Assembly (NCBI RefSeq): GCF_021278985.1
Contig: NZ_CP082833.1
Span: 4,898,001 to 4,962,000, forward strand
Source: Citrobacter rodentium NBRC 105723 = DSM 16636
GTDB taxonomy: Bacteria; Pseudomonadota; Gammaproteobacteria; Enterobacterales; Enterobacteriaceae
DNA: 64,000 nt
Direction: 5' to 3'
The notes beneath the pieces were generated by a model. It searched no databases. It saw nothing but the letters and a program-made list of their open reading frames with translations, and had not been told where the DNA came from. Numbering within the stretch: the stretch's first letter is position 1; each line of letters opens with the position of its first letter. Shown piece by piece: positions 51,021 through 59,954 of the stretch. The position numbers were made by a program, and so were the translations under genes.

Positions 51021-51053
51021 ATTAAATAAATAATCAATACCGAATATATATTC
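51021..51053 (-). promoter_or_regulatory. Conserved 33-bp regulatory element, copy 2
   Basis: Second copy, inverted relative to copy 1 so that both have the same orientation with respect to the operon they precede. It ends 111 bases before the kinase start codon. The rest of 50822-51164 shows no gene. Confidence 0.7.
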
Positions 51054-51164
51054 AGAGTTAAAAAATATGCCACGTCACAGACAGCCTGATGAAGTATGAC
51101 GCGACAACAAGGGATACCTTCTTCCCTTCCACGCCGGGACGCAATGTGACTCAGGAGATAATCT

Positions 51165-52685
51165 ATGTGTGCAGCGAAGAAAACGTTCATCATTGCGCTG
51201 GATGAAGGTACCACCAACGCCAAAGCGGTCGCCCTTGATGAAGCGGGAAACGTGGTGGCGAAATATTCTCAGCCGCTGGCGATTTAAACGCCGCGGGAGG
51301 GCTGGGTGGAACAATCCGGCGAAGTACTGATTGCGGCCTCCCTTGAGGTGATCGCCAAAGCCATTCACCACGTCGGCGCCGACAACGTCGCCGCGCTGGC
51401 GATCAGCAATCAGCGAGAAACCGCCATCGGCTGGTATCGCGACAGCGGCAAACCGCTGAACGCCGCTATTACCTGGCAATGTACGCGCAGCGCGCCCTGG
51501 TGCGAAGCCCTGCGTCAGGCCAATAAAGAACCGCTGATCAAAGCCACAACCGGACTGCCTGTCGCCCCGCTGTTCTCCGCCTCGAAAATGCGCTGGCTGC
51601 TGGAATCGACGCCGGAAGGTATGCGGCTGGCGGAACAGGGGCAGATTTGCCTCGGCACCATCGACAGCTGGCTGCTGTGGAACCTGACCGGCGGCGCAGC
51701 CTTCAGCTGTGATTATTCCAATGCGGCCCGCACCCAGTTGCTCAACCTGCAAACCGGCGAGTGGGATGAGCAGATGCTGACGCTGTTCCGCATCCCCCGC
51801 GCCGCGCTGCCGGAGATAAAACCGTCCAGCGGCCTGTTTGGCTATACGCGCGGCCTCGCCGGGATCCCGGATGGCATTCCGGTGATGTCGATGGTCGGCG
51901 ACTCCCATGCCGCGCTGTTCGGCCATGCGCTTGGCGAACCGGGATGCGTTAAGGCTACCTACGGCACCGGGTCGTCGGTAATGGCGCCGGTAAAATCGGC
52001 GCAATGCGATATTGAAGCGCTGGCCACCACCATCGCCTGGCACGATGGCGATCGCATTGTTTACGGTCTGGAAGGCAACATTCCGCACACTGGCGATGCG
52101 GTGGCCTGGATGGCGGACAGCACCGGCCTTAGCGAGCTGCCTGATGATGAACTGGCCCATGAGCTGAATACTCTCCCTGCTTCCGTTGAGTCAACGCTCG
52201 GCGTGTACTTTGTCCCGGCGCTGACGGGACTGGGCGCGCCCTGGTGGGATGACAGCGCGCGGGGCGTGATCTGCGGTCTCAGCCGCGGGGTGAAGCGCGC
52301 GCATCTGATCCGCGCAGCGCTTGAATCCATCACCTATCAGATCGCCGACGTGGTGGCGGCAATGCAGCAGCATGACGACTTCAGCCTGACGGCGCTGATG
52401 GTCGATGGCGGCCCCACCAAAAACGACTGGTTAATGCAATACCAGGCCGACCTGCTGGGCTGCCCGGTGATGCGCAGCGATGTACCTGAACTTTCCGCCA
52501 TCGGCGCGGCGCTGCTGGCGCGCAAAGCGCTCTATCCCGGCTCGCTGCACGATCTCAACGCCTTTTTAACCGCCCACAGCGCCTTCCAGCCCGATATGGC
52601 CCGCCATCAGCAGCTGCAACAAAGATGGCAGGCGTGGCGCCAGGCGGTGAACAGAACATTATGGAAACCGGCCTCGTCGGTCTGA
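51165..52685 (+). pseudogene. FGGY-family carbohydrate kinase with a nonsense codon
   Basis: The frame opens at ATG 51165 (MCAAKKTFIIALDEGTTNAKAVALD) and would give 506 residues, but codon 41 is TAA (51285-51287) where the conserved sequence I-Q-T-P-R-E-G-W-V-E-Q calls for CAA. One C-to-T change explains it. Everything after is intact, including YGTGSSVMAP and ALMVDGGPTKNDWLMQYQAD. A GTG at 51306 could restart translation but would lack the N-terminal ATP-binding strand. The kinase probably acted on a ketose. Confidence 0.88.
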
Positions 52686-52824
52686 CGCCTTACCAGGGGA
52701 ATGACGACTGACAAATTTTATTAACCGACAAAAGGAGGGATCCGGACCATAAACCTGATTTAACGATTCTGGCTTTACGTTGTTTCACCGAACCCGACAA
52801 TAACAACACAGAGAGAACATTGTC

Positions 52825-53759
52825 ATGAAATTACGTTTAACGCTGTTAACCGCTGCTACCCTGACCGCCCTGTCCTTCGCCGCCCATGCCGCCGAAAAAG
52901 GGACAATTATGATTATGGTCAACTCGCTGGATAACCCGTATTACGCCTCAGAAGCCAAAGGCGCCAGTGAAAAAGCGCAGGCGCTGGGCTATAAGACCAC
53001 CATCCTTTCGCACAGCGAAGATGTGAAAAAACAAAATGAGCTGATCGATACCGCTATTGGTAAAAAAGTTCAGGGCATTATTCTGGATAACGCCGACTCA
53101 ACCGCCAGCGTTGCGGCGATTGAAAAAGCTAAAAAAGCCGGTATTCCGATTGTGTTAATTAACCGCGAAATTCCGGTTGATAACGTGGCGCTGGTGCAGA
53201 TTACCCATAATAACTTCCAGGCCGGTTCTGAAGTCGCCAACGTATTTGTTGAGAAGATGGGTGAGAAAGGCAAATACGCCGAATTAACCTGTAACCTCGC
53301 CGACAATAACTGCGTCACCCGTTCCAAATCATTCCACCAGGTGATTGACCAGTTCCCGGATATGGTCAGCGTGGCGAAGCAGGACGCCAAAGGCACGCTG
53401 ATTGACGGCAAACGCATCATGGACAGCATTCTGCAGGCGCACCCGGACGTGAGGGCGTCATCTGCGGAAATGGTCCCGTCGCGCTTGGCGCTATCGCCGC
53501 GCTGAAAGCCGCTAACCGTAACGACGTGATTGTCGTCGGTATCGACGGCAGTAACGACGAGCGTGATGCGGTAAAAGCGGGAACGTTGCAGGCAACCGTC
53601 ATGTTGCAGGCCCAGGCCATCGCCGCCCAGGGCGTCGCCGATCTGGATAACTACCTGCAAAACGGCGTGAAGCCGGAAAAACAGCGCGTCATGTTCCGCG
53701 GCATTCTGATTACTAAAGATAACGCAGATAAAGTCCAGGATTTCAATATTAAATCCTGA
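52825..53759 (+). pseudogene. Ribose-type ABC sugar-binding protein with a frameshift
   Basis: The signal peptide (ends AAHA) and first 210 residues are normal (LDNPYYASEAKGASEKAQ). After AHPDV the frame is lost: a single missing base near 53450-53455 leads to a stop at 53505. The remaining domain continues in another frame from VIVVGIDGSNDERDAV to the stop at 53759. Restoring one base gives a full-length protein of about 311 residues. Confidence 0.88.
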
Positions 53760-53801
53760 TCCCGGGAGTTGCGCCTCCTACGAGGCGCAGAGGAGAACAC
53801 T

Positions 53802-54422
53802 ATGTCTAAAAAAGCCTGGCTGGCGCTGGCCGTATTGACCATCGGCGGCTGCCGCATCGTCTCGCAACAGGAGCTGCAGGATCTTAAATCTCCCCCCAAT
53901 CCACATATGGCGAATATTGACCAGACGTGGCAAACGCAAATTGTCCCGCAAATTGTCGGGCAGGCACGTCCCGTCGCGGAACTGATGGCGGCCTTACGCG
54001 CAGAAAAAGATATCGACAGCGCTTGTCAAAAGCTGGGCTTCCGCTCTCAGGATGAGAATCCCTGTATTTTCTACATCAAGGTCGAGGGAAAAATCAGTCA
54101 GATCGACACCGCATCCCGCAGTGGAAAAATGACCATCGCCGATAACAGCGGCAGCAATGTCGTGGTGCAGATTGGCCCGACCCTGCGCGGCACCCAGCTG
54201 CGCGACGCGTATAAAGGGGCGAGCTATGGCGATTTCAACGACCAGGTCCTGTTCGGCGAATATGGCCGGGCGATCAACCAGCAGGCCGTGAAAATGATTC
54301 AGGCTGTGCCGCTGAAAGCGGGCGAATCTGCGCAGGTCTATGGCGTATTTTCCACCTGGGATATTCCACAAACCCTCCCGGATATTACGCCCGCCCGGAT
54401 CGTTATTGCAGGAGGTGCATAA
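53802..54422 (+). CDS. DUF2291 lipoprotein of the sugar transport operon
   Basis: A 206-residue protein with a short hydrophobic start and a lipobox-like IGGC, so probably a lipoprotein. DUF2291 genes are commonly found in ribose-type ABC transporter operons, but the function is unknown. AGAGGAG precedes the ATG. It is followed directly by the ATPase gene. Confidence 0.8.
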   Translation: MSKKAWLALAVLTIGGCRIVSQQELQDLKSPPNPHMANIDQTWQTQIVPQIVGQARPVAELMAALRAEKDIDSACQKLGFRSQDENPCIFYIKVEGKISQIDTASRSGKMTIADNSGSNVVVQIGPTLRGTQLRDAYKGASYGDFNDQVLFGEYGRAINQQAVKMIQAVPLKAGESAQVYGVFSTWDIPQTLPDITPARIVIAGGA

Positions 54423-54423
54423 C

Positions 54424-55968
54424 ATGCAGCCGCAGAATAGCGTCGCTCCTGACTCCGCTGAATCTGAAGTCATTATTGAAACCCGCGAGCTGTCACGCGT
54501 TTATCCGGGCGTGGTGGCTCTGGATAATGTCAATTATCGGGTTTACCGCAATAAGGTTAACGTGCTGATTGGCGAAAACGGCGCGGGTAAATCCACCATG
54601 ATGAAAATGCTCGCCGGGGTGGAAACGCCCTCCACCGGACAAATTTTCCTCGATGGTCAGCCGGTGTCGCTAAATTCTACCCATCAGGCTGAAAAGCACG
54701 GGATCAGTATTATTTTTCAGGAGCTGAATTTATTTCCCAATATGAACGTCATGGATAATATTTTCATGGCTAACGAATTTTTTCAGAAAGGGCGAATTAA
54801 CGAAAAATATCAGTATGCGCTGGCTAAATCTTTACTGGAGAGACTGGAACTGGATGTTGATCCCCGGGCGCCGTTAGGGGAACTCGGCATTGGCCACCAG
54901 CAGCTGGTGGAAATTGCCCGCGCGCTCTCGAAAGATACGCGGGTGCTGATTATGGATGAGCCCACCTCCGCCCTCAGCCAGTCGGAAGTCAAAGTGCTGT
55001 TCAACGTCATAGAGCAGCTGAAACGGCGCGGCGTGACCATTATCTACATCTCCCACCGCCTGGAAGAGCTGATGGAGATTGGCGACTACATCACCATTTT
55101 CCGCGACGGCAAGTTTATCAGTGAACGCCCCGTCAGCGACGCCAGCATTCCGTGGATCATTGAGCAGATGGTCGGCGATAAGAAAAAACATTTCGATTAT
55201 CAGGCCGCGCCGCACGGCGACACTGTGCTTGAGGTTAACGGACTGACCGCGCTGCACCCCAGCGGCGGTTACAAGCTCAATGACGTGACCTTTAGCTTAC
55301 GTAAAGGCGAAGTGATCGGCATTTACGGGCTGCTGGGCGCCGGACGCACCGAGCTGTTTAAAGGGCTGGTCGGCCTGATGCCCTGCCAGAACGGCGATAT
55401 TGAACTCAACGGCAAGCGTATTGATAGCGCCTCGTTTCAGACGCGCCTGAAAAAAGGGCTGGCGCTGGTGCCGGAAGACAGACAGGGCGAGGGCGTGGTG
55501 CAGATGATGTCGATTCAGTCGAATATGACCCTGTCAGACTTCAGCCTGAAGGGATTTCGCCGGGCCTGGCGGTGGCTCAATCCGCACAAGGAGCAGGCCA
55601 GCGTGAAAGAGATGATCCAGCAGCTCGCCATCAAGGTCAGCGATCCCGAACTGCCCATCACCTCCTTAAGCGGCGGCAACCAACAAAAAGTGGTGCTCGG
55701 AAAAGCGCTGATGACGCAACCGCAGGTGGTCTTTCTTGATGAACCCACCCGCGGCATCGACGTAGGCGCGAAAACCGACGTCTATCACCTTATTGGCAAA
55801 ATGGCGCAGCAAGGGCTGGCGGTCATGTTTTCTTCGTCGGAACTCGACGAAGTGATGGCGCTGGCGGATCGCATTCTGGTGATGGCCGATGGCCGTATCA
55901 CCGCCGATGTACCCCGACATGCGGTGACTCGCGAGGCGTTGATCGCCGCCTCTACACCACAAGATTAA
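54424..55968 (+). CDS. Sugar ABC transporter ATP-binding protein (RbsA-type)
   Basis: A 514-residue double-ABC ATPase. First half: Walker A GENGAGKSTMMK, signature LGIGHQQLVEIARAL, Walker B LIMDEPTSAL. Second half: degenerate Walker A GLLGAGRTEL, signature LSGGNQQKVVLGKAL, DEPTRGIDVGAK. ATG 54424 starts one base after the DUF2291 stop; longer starts lie inside that gene. Intact. Confidence 0.92.
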   Translation: MQPQNSVAPDSAESEVIIETRELSRVYPGVVALDNVNYRVYRNKVNVLIGENGAGKSTMMKMLAGVETPSTGQIFLDGQPVSLNSTHQAEKHGISIIFQELNLFPNMNVMDNIFMANEFFQKGRINEKYQYALAKSLLERLELDVDPRAPLGELGIGHQQLVEIARALSKDTRVLIMDEPTSALSQSEVKVLFNVIEQLKRRGVTIIYISHRLEELMEIGDYITIFRDGKFISERPVSDASIPWIIEQMVGDKKKHFDYQAAPHGDTVLEVNGLTALHPSGGYKLNDVTFSLRKGEVIGIYGLLGAGRTELFKGLVGLMPCQNGDIELNGKRIDSASFQTRLKKGLALVPEDRQGEGVVQMMSIQSNMTLSDFSLKGFRRAWRWLNPHKEQASVKEMIQQLAIKVSDPELPITSLSGGNQQKVVLGKALMTQPQVVFLDEPTRGIDVGAKTDVYHLIGKMAQQGLAVMFSSSELDEVMALADRILVMADGRITADVPRHAVTREALIAASTPQD

Positions 55969-55985
55969 TCAGGCTGGAATCCATC

Positions 55986-57053
55986 ATGAACCAGAAATAT
56001 ATGATTTATATGTACCTGCTGAAGGCCAGAACGTTCATCGCGCTGCTGCTGGTGATCGCGTTCTTCAGCGTGATGGTACCGAATTTCCTGACCACATCTA
56101 ACCTGCTGATTATGACCCAGCACGTGGCGATCACCGGGCTTCTGGCGATTGGCATGACGCTGGTGATCCTGACGGGGGGCATTGATTTGTCCGTTGGCGC
56201 CGTCGCCGGGATCTGCGGCATGGTGGCAGGCGCGCTGCTCACCAATGGCCTGCCCATCTGGGGCGGTAATATTCTCTTTTTTAACGTGCCGGAAGTGATC
56301 CTTTGCGTCGCGCTTTTTGGCGTCGTCGTCGGCTTTATCAACGGCGCGGTGATTACCCGCTTCGGCGTAGCGCCGTTTATCTGCACCCTCGGCATGATGT
56401 ACGTCGCCAGAGGCTCCGCCCTGCTGTTTAACGACGGCAGCACCTATCCCAACCTGAACGGTATGGAAGCGTTAGGCAATACCGGTTTCGCAACGCTGGG
56501 CTCCGGCACCCTGCTGGGCATTTATCTGCCTATCTGGCTGATGATCGCTTTTCTGCTGCTGGGTTACTGGATCACCACCAAAACGCCGCTTGGCCGCTAT
56601 ATCTATGCGATCGGCGGCAATGAATCCGCCGCGCGACTGGCCGGCGTGCCGATCGTCAAAACCAAAATCTTTGTTTACGCCTTCTCCGGACTGTGCGCGG
56701 CGTTTGTCGGCCTGATTGTGGCCTCGCAGCTGCAAACCGCGCACCCGATGACCGGCAATATGTTCGAAATGGACGCCATTGGCGCCACCGTGCTGGGCGG
56801 CACCGCGCTGGCGGGCGGTCGCGGCAGAGTCTCCGGCTCAATTATCGGCGCCTTTGTCATCGTCTTCCTCGCTGACGGGATGGTGATGATGGGCGTCAGC
56901 GACTTCTGGCAGATGGTGATTAAAGGCGTGGTCATCGTCACCGCCGTGGTGGTCGATCAGTTCCAGCAAAAGCTGCAGAACAAGGTCATTCTGATGCGTC
57001 GCCATGAAGAGAAGCTGGCGGCGGCGCCTGCGGCCAATACCGTATCCAGTTAA
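55986..57053 (+). CDS. Sugar ABC transporter permease (RbsC-type)
   Basis: A 355-residue inner-membrane permease with the family sequence LVILTGGIDLSVGAVAGI and the C-terminal GATVLGGTALAGGRGRVSGSIIGA. Partner of the double ATPase and of the broken binding protein. Intact. Confidence 0.92.
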   Translation: MNQKYMIYMYLLKARTFIALLLVIAFFSVMVPNFLTTSNLLIMTQHVAITGLLAIGMTLVILTGGIDLSVGAVAGICGMVAGALLTNGLPIWGGNILFFNVPEVILCVALFGVVVGFINGAVITRFGVAPFICTLGMMYVARGSALLFNDGSTYPNLNGMEALGNTGFATLGSGTLLGIYLPIWLMIAFLLLGYWITTKTPLGRYIYAIGGNESAARLAGVPIVKTKIFVYAFSGLCAAFVGLIVASQLQTAHPMTGNMFEMDAIGATVLGGTALAGGRGRVSGSIIGAFVIVFLADGMVMMGVSDFWQMVIKGVVIVTAVVVDQFQQKLQNKVILMRRHEEKLAAAPAANTVSS

Positions 57054-57105
57054 ACCGCATCATTCCGCCGGGCAGAAGCTGTCCGGCTTAAACAGGGGAA
57101 AAAAT

Positions 57106-57903
57106 ATGCAACGTAATTTTCAGGGTAAGACGGTTGTTATCACCGGGGCATGCCGGGGAATCGGCGCAGGTATCGCTGAGCGCTTCGCCCGCGACGGCGC
57201 CCGTCTGGTGATGGTCTCCAACGCCGAACGCGTCCACGAAACCGCAGAACAGCTGCGCCAGCGCTATCAGGCCGACATCCTTTCACTGCAGGTAGACGTG
57301 ACGGACGAAGCGCAGGTGCAGTCGCTGTATGAACAGGCCGCGGCCCGCTTTGGCACCATCGATGTCTCCATTCAGAACGCCGGGGTCATTACCATCGACT
57401 ATTTCGACCGGATGCCAAAGGCGGATTTTGAAAAGGTGCTGGCGGTCAACACCACCGGGGTGTGGCTCTGCTGCCGTGAAGCGGCAAAATATATGGTCAA
57501 ACAGAATCAGGGCTGCCTGATCAATACCTCCTCAGGCCAGGGGCGTCAGGGCTTTATCTATACGCCGCATTACGCCGCCAGCAAAATGGGCGTTATCGGC
57601 ATCACCCAGAGCCTGGCGCATGAGCTGGCGCCGTGGAATATCACCGTCAACGCCTTCTGCCCTGGCATTATCGAAAGTGAAATGTGGGATTACAACGATC
57701 GCGTATGGGGCGAAATTCTCAGCAGCGAGGAAAAACGCTACGGCAAAGGCGAGCTGATGGCGGAGTGGGTAAAAGGGATCCCGATGAAACGGGCGGGTAA
57801 ACCGGAAGATGTCGCCGGGCTGGTGGCTTTTCTTGCCTCTGACGACGCACGCTACCTCACCGGACAGACCATCAATATTGATGGCGGCCTGATCATGTCC
57901 TGA
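57106..57903 (+). CDS. Short-chain dehydrogenase/reductase 1
   Basis: Classical SDR of 265 residues: cofactor motif TGACRGIGAGIA, NAG in QNAGVIT, catalytic Ser in NTSSGQG and YAASK in HYAASKMGV. Resembles polyol (sorbitol/galactitol-type) dehydrogenases. ATG 57106 follows AGGGG. It probably oxidises a polyol or reduces a ketose in this pathway (inference). Confidence 0.85.
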   Translation: MQRNFQGKTVVITGACRGIGAGIAERFARDGARLVMVSNAERVHETAEQLRQRYQADILSLQVDVTDEAQVQSLYEQAAARFGTIDVSIQNAGVITIDYFDRMPKADFEKVLAVNTTGVWLCCREAAKYMVKQNQGCLINTSSGQGRQGFIYTPHYAASKMGVIGITQSLAHELAPWNITVNAFCPGIIESEMWDYNDRVWGEILSSEEKRYGKGELMAEWVKGIPMKRAGKPEDVAGLVAFLASDDARYLTGQTINIDGGLIMS

Positions 57904-57936
57904 TGCCCGGCAGAAAACAACTGGAGAGAATTCGCT

Positions 57937-58722
57937 ATGATTGCTAAAGACTTTGCCCGGCAGTTGTTCAATGTCGAGGGACGCGTCGCCTTCGTTACCG
58001 GCGCAGGCAGCGGTATCGGTCAGATAATTGCGTATGCCCTTGCCAGCGCCGGCGCTCGTGTCGTCGGGTTTGACCTGCGTGAGGACGGCGGTCTGAAAGA
58101 GACCGTACAGAATATTGAGGCCATTGGCGGACAGGCTGCGCTCTACGCTGGCGACGTCCGCCAGCTTAGCGATCTGCGCGCTGCCGTAGCCTTAACGAAA
58201 GAACGGTTCGGTCGGCTTGATATTGCGGTTAACGCCGCCGGGATCGCCAACGCTAATCCGGCGCTGGAAATGGAAAGCGAACAGTGGCAGCGGGTGATTG
58301 ATATTAACCTCACAGGCGTGTGGAACTCGTGTAAAGCCGAAGCGGAGCTGATGCTGGAGTCCGGCGGCGGTTCCATTATCAACATCGCCTCGATGTCGGG
58401 GATTATCGTCAACCGGGGGCTTGAACAGGCCCACTACAACAGTTCCAAAGCCGGCGTGATCCATCTTTCGAAAAGCCTGGCGATGGAGTGGATTGAGAAA
58501 GGCATTCGCGTTAATTCAATCAGCCCGGGCTATACCGCCACGCCGATGAATACGCGCCCGGAGATGGTGCATCAGACGCGTGAGTTTGAAAGCCAGACGC
58601 CGATCCAGCGCATGGCGAAAGTGGAAGAGATGGCAGGCCCGGCGCTGTTTCTCGCCAGCGATGCCGCGTCGTTCTGCACCGGCGTAGATCTGGTGGTGGA
58701 CGGTGGTTTTATCTGCTGGTAA
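57937..58722 (+). CDS. Short-chain dehydrogenase/reductase 2
   Basis: Classical SDR of 261 residues: TGAGSGIG, NAAG, catalytic Ser in NIASMSG and YNSSK in HYNSSKAGV. The ending SFCTGVDLVVDGGFICW resembles D-arabinitol/xylulose and threitol dehydrogenases, which supports a polyol substrate. Last gene of the operon; a terminator follows. Confidence 0.85.
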   Translation: MIAKDFARQLFNVEGRVAFVTGAGSGIGQIIAYALASAGARVVGFDLREDGGLKETVQNIEAIGGQAALYAGDVRQLSDLRAAVALTKERFGRLDIAVNAAGIANANPALEMESEQWQRVIDINLTGVWNSCKAEAELMLESGGGSIINIASMSGIIVNRGLEQAHYNSSKAGVIHLSKSLAMEWIEKGIRVNSISPGYTATPMNTRPEMVHQTREFESQTPIQRMAKVEEMAGPALFLASDAASFCTGVDLVVDGGFICW

Positions 58723-58727
58723 AAGTT

Positions 58728-58755
58728 CGCCCGCAGCCGTCGCTGACTGCGGGCG
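58728..58755 (+). terminator. Terminator of the sugar operon
   Basis: Perfect 9-base GC-rich stem (58728-58736, 58747-58755) followed by AGTTAATT, 6 bases after the last stop. Confidence 0.7.
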
Positions 58756-58826
58756 AGTTAATTAAGCGGGTGCCGTCCCTCCTGACCGGACAACCGGATA
58801 TGCGGGGATCGCTCCCCGCATAACGG

Positions 58827-58979
58827 CTACTTCTTCGGTTCGTAAGCGAGAACTGCCTTAAACTCCATACCACGCTCCTTGACGCTGAACTCGCATAGCG
58901 AGTCCCCGACTAACAGCGTGAATCCCAGCACCGTGACACACAGCACTATGATTGCCATTAAGGCATATTTCGTCAGCAT
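58827..58979 (-). CDS. hokE: HokE type I toxin
   Basis: A 50-residue Hok/Gef peptide: one transmembrane helix ([20 protein letters not shown]), then [25 protein letters not shown], almost the same as E. coli HokE. It depolarises the inner membrane when translated. The frame is intact. In E. coli K-12 hokE also lies near entD and ybdK. Confidence 0.92.
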   Translation of the reverse strand: MLTKYALMAIIVLCVTVLGFTLLVGDSLCEFSVKERGMEFKAVLAYEPKK

Positions 58980-59166
58980 GTATTGCCTCCATGCGAAGAA
59001 GAGACTACCATCCGAATTGTCTGGTTCGGATGGGTAGCCTCAAGGTTGATAACACTATCTCCTTGGGGCTTTCTTCTTTCCGAACCTCAGCAATGGCCTG
59101 AAGCTCGAAAGCTTCCGGCACCCGCCGTTATCCTACGCTTATCCTTACCAATTACTGTATATTTAA
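58980..59166 (-). promoter_or_regulatory. hokE leader and probable Sok antisense region
   Basis: The sequence on the hok strand resembles Hok/Sok leaders: GCGGGTGC at about 59118-59125, GAAAGAAGAAAGCCCC at 59067-59082, then a long hairpin (59005-59016 with 59025-59037) before the toxin start. A Sok-type RNA would run on the + strand; its promoter could not be fixed. The ISL3 element ends at 59167, about 40 bases upstream of the likely hok mRNA start. Confidence 0.5.
59159..59166. repeat. Left copy of the 8-bp target duplication of the ISL3-type element
   Basis: ATATTTAA, repeated exactly at 62370-62377 on the other side of the element. 8-bp duplications are typical of the ISL3 family. Confidence 0.9.
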
Positions 59167-59206
59167 GGGTCATCCCCTGTTGTGGTGGCGTACACTGCCA
59201 ATCAAG

Positions 59207-59212
59207 TATAAT
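59207..59212 (+). promoter_or_regulatory. Candidate -10 box for nleD inside the IS left end
   Basis: Perfect TATAAT 35 bases before the nleD start; the possible -35 (TGGTGG at 59183-59188, 18-base spacing) is poor and overlaps the terminal repeat. Would let nleD be expressed from within the element wherever it lands. Confidence 0.45.
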
Positions 59213-59246
59213 CCTCTTGACTTACGCTTATCCTCAGGAGGTCTTA

Positions 59247-59954
59247 ATGCGCCCTACATCCCTTAACCTGACATTACCTTCGTTACCTCTACCCTCATCT
59301 TCAAATTCAATTTCAGCCACAGACATTCAATCTCTTGTAAAAATGTCGGGTGTGCGCTGGGTGAAAAACAACCAACAACTCTGTTTCCACGGGACTGACC
59401 TTAAAATCTACCAGCATCTTGAAGCTGCCCTCGATAAGATCGAATCCACAGACACTGGACGTACTCTTTTGAACTGTATTGAATTAACATCCCGACTCAA
59501 ATCAGAAAAACTGGCAATACATCTCGATTCTGCTGAGTTAGGGGTGATAGCACACTGCAATGCGGATGCTGAAAACTCCCGAGGAACTGGCTCCGACTTT
59601 CACTGTAATCTGAATGCAGTTGAATATCCCTGCGGGCAAGGAATTAGCCTGGTAGACTTTCATGCATGCATTGTTTTCCATGAACTTCTCCACGTTTTCC
59701 ACAATTTAAATGGAGAGCGCCTGAAAGTTGAGAGTTCTCAACCAGAATTACAAACACACTCCCCACTTTTACTCGAAGAAGCCAGGACTGTTGGGTTGGG
59801 TGCTTTTTCTGAAGAAGTTCTTTCAGAAAATAAATTTCGTGAAGAGATTGGGATGCCCCGCAGAACATTCTACCCGCACGATTCATCTCTCATTCATGAT
59901 GACAATACAGTGACTCAGGGATTCCAGCGGAAAAAACTGCATCCGTTACTTTAG
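59247..59954 (+). CDS. nleD: NleD type III secreted zinc metalloprotease effector
   Basis: A 235-residue protein nearly identical to EHEC/EPEC NleD as remembered. The zinc-protease motif HELLH is at 145-149 (catalytic Glu146, equal to Glu143 of the slightly shorter EHEC form). NleD is injected into host cells and cuts JNK and p38 in the activation loop (established). AGGAGG lies just before the ATG. The N-terminal 40 residues, the presumed secretion signal, differ most from the EHEC protein. It lies inside the ISL3-type element, 80 bases from its left end. Confidence 0.93.
   Translation: MRPTSLNLTLPSLPLPSSSNSISATDIQSLVKMSGVRWVKNNQQLCFHGTDLKIYQHLEAALDKIESTDTGRTLLNCIELTSRLKSEKLAIHLDSAELGVIAHCNADAENSRGTGSDFHCNLNAVEYPCGQGISLVDFHACIVFHELLHVFHNLNGERLKVESSQPELQTHSPLLLEEARTVGLGAFSEEVLSENKFREEIGMPRRTFYPHDSSLIHDDNTVTQGFQRKKLHPLL

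Noticed and set aside
51306..52685. Kinase called as a functional shorter gene from GTG 51306
   Set aside because: It would lack the N-terminal ATP-binding strand (LDEGTTNAKA region), essential in FGGY kinases, so I annotate a nonsense pseudogene.
52825..53505. Binding protein called as a complete 226-residue gene
   Set aside because: The last 16 residues are out-of-frame sequence and the true C-terminal domain continues in another frame to 53759.
59130..59234. Short direct repeat ACGCTTATCCT on both sides of the ISL3-type left end
   Set aside because: One copy is outside and one inside the element and they do not sit at its ends, so they are not target duplications; probably chance.
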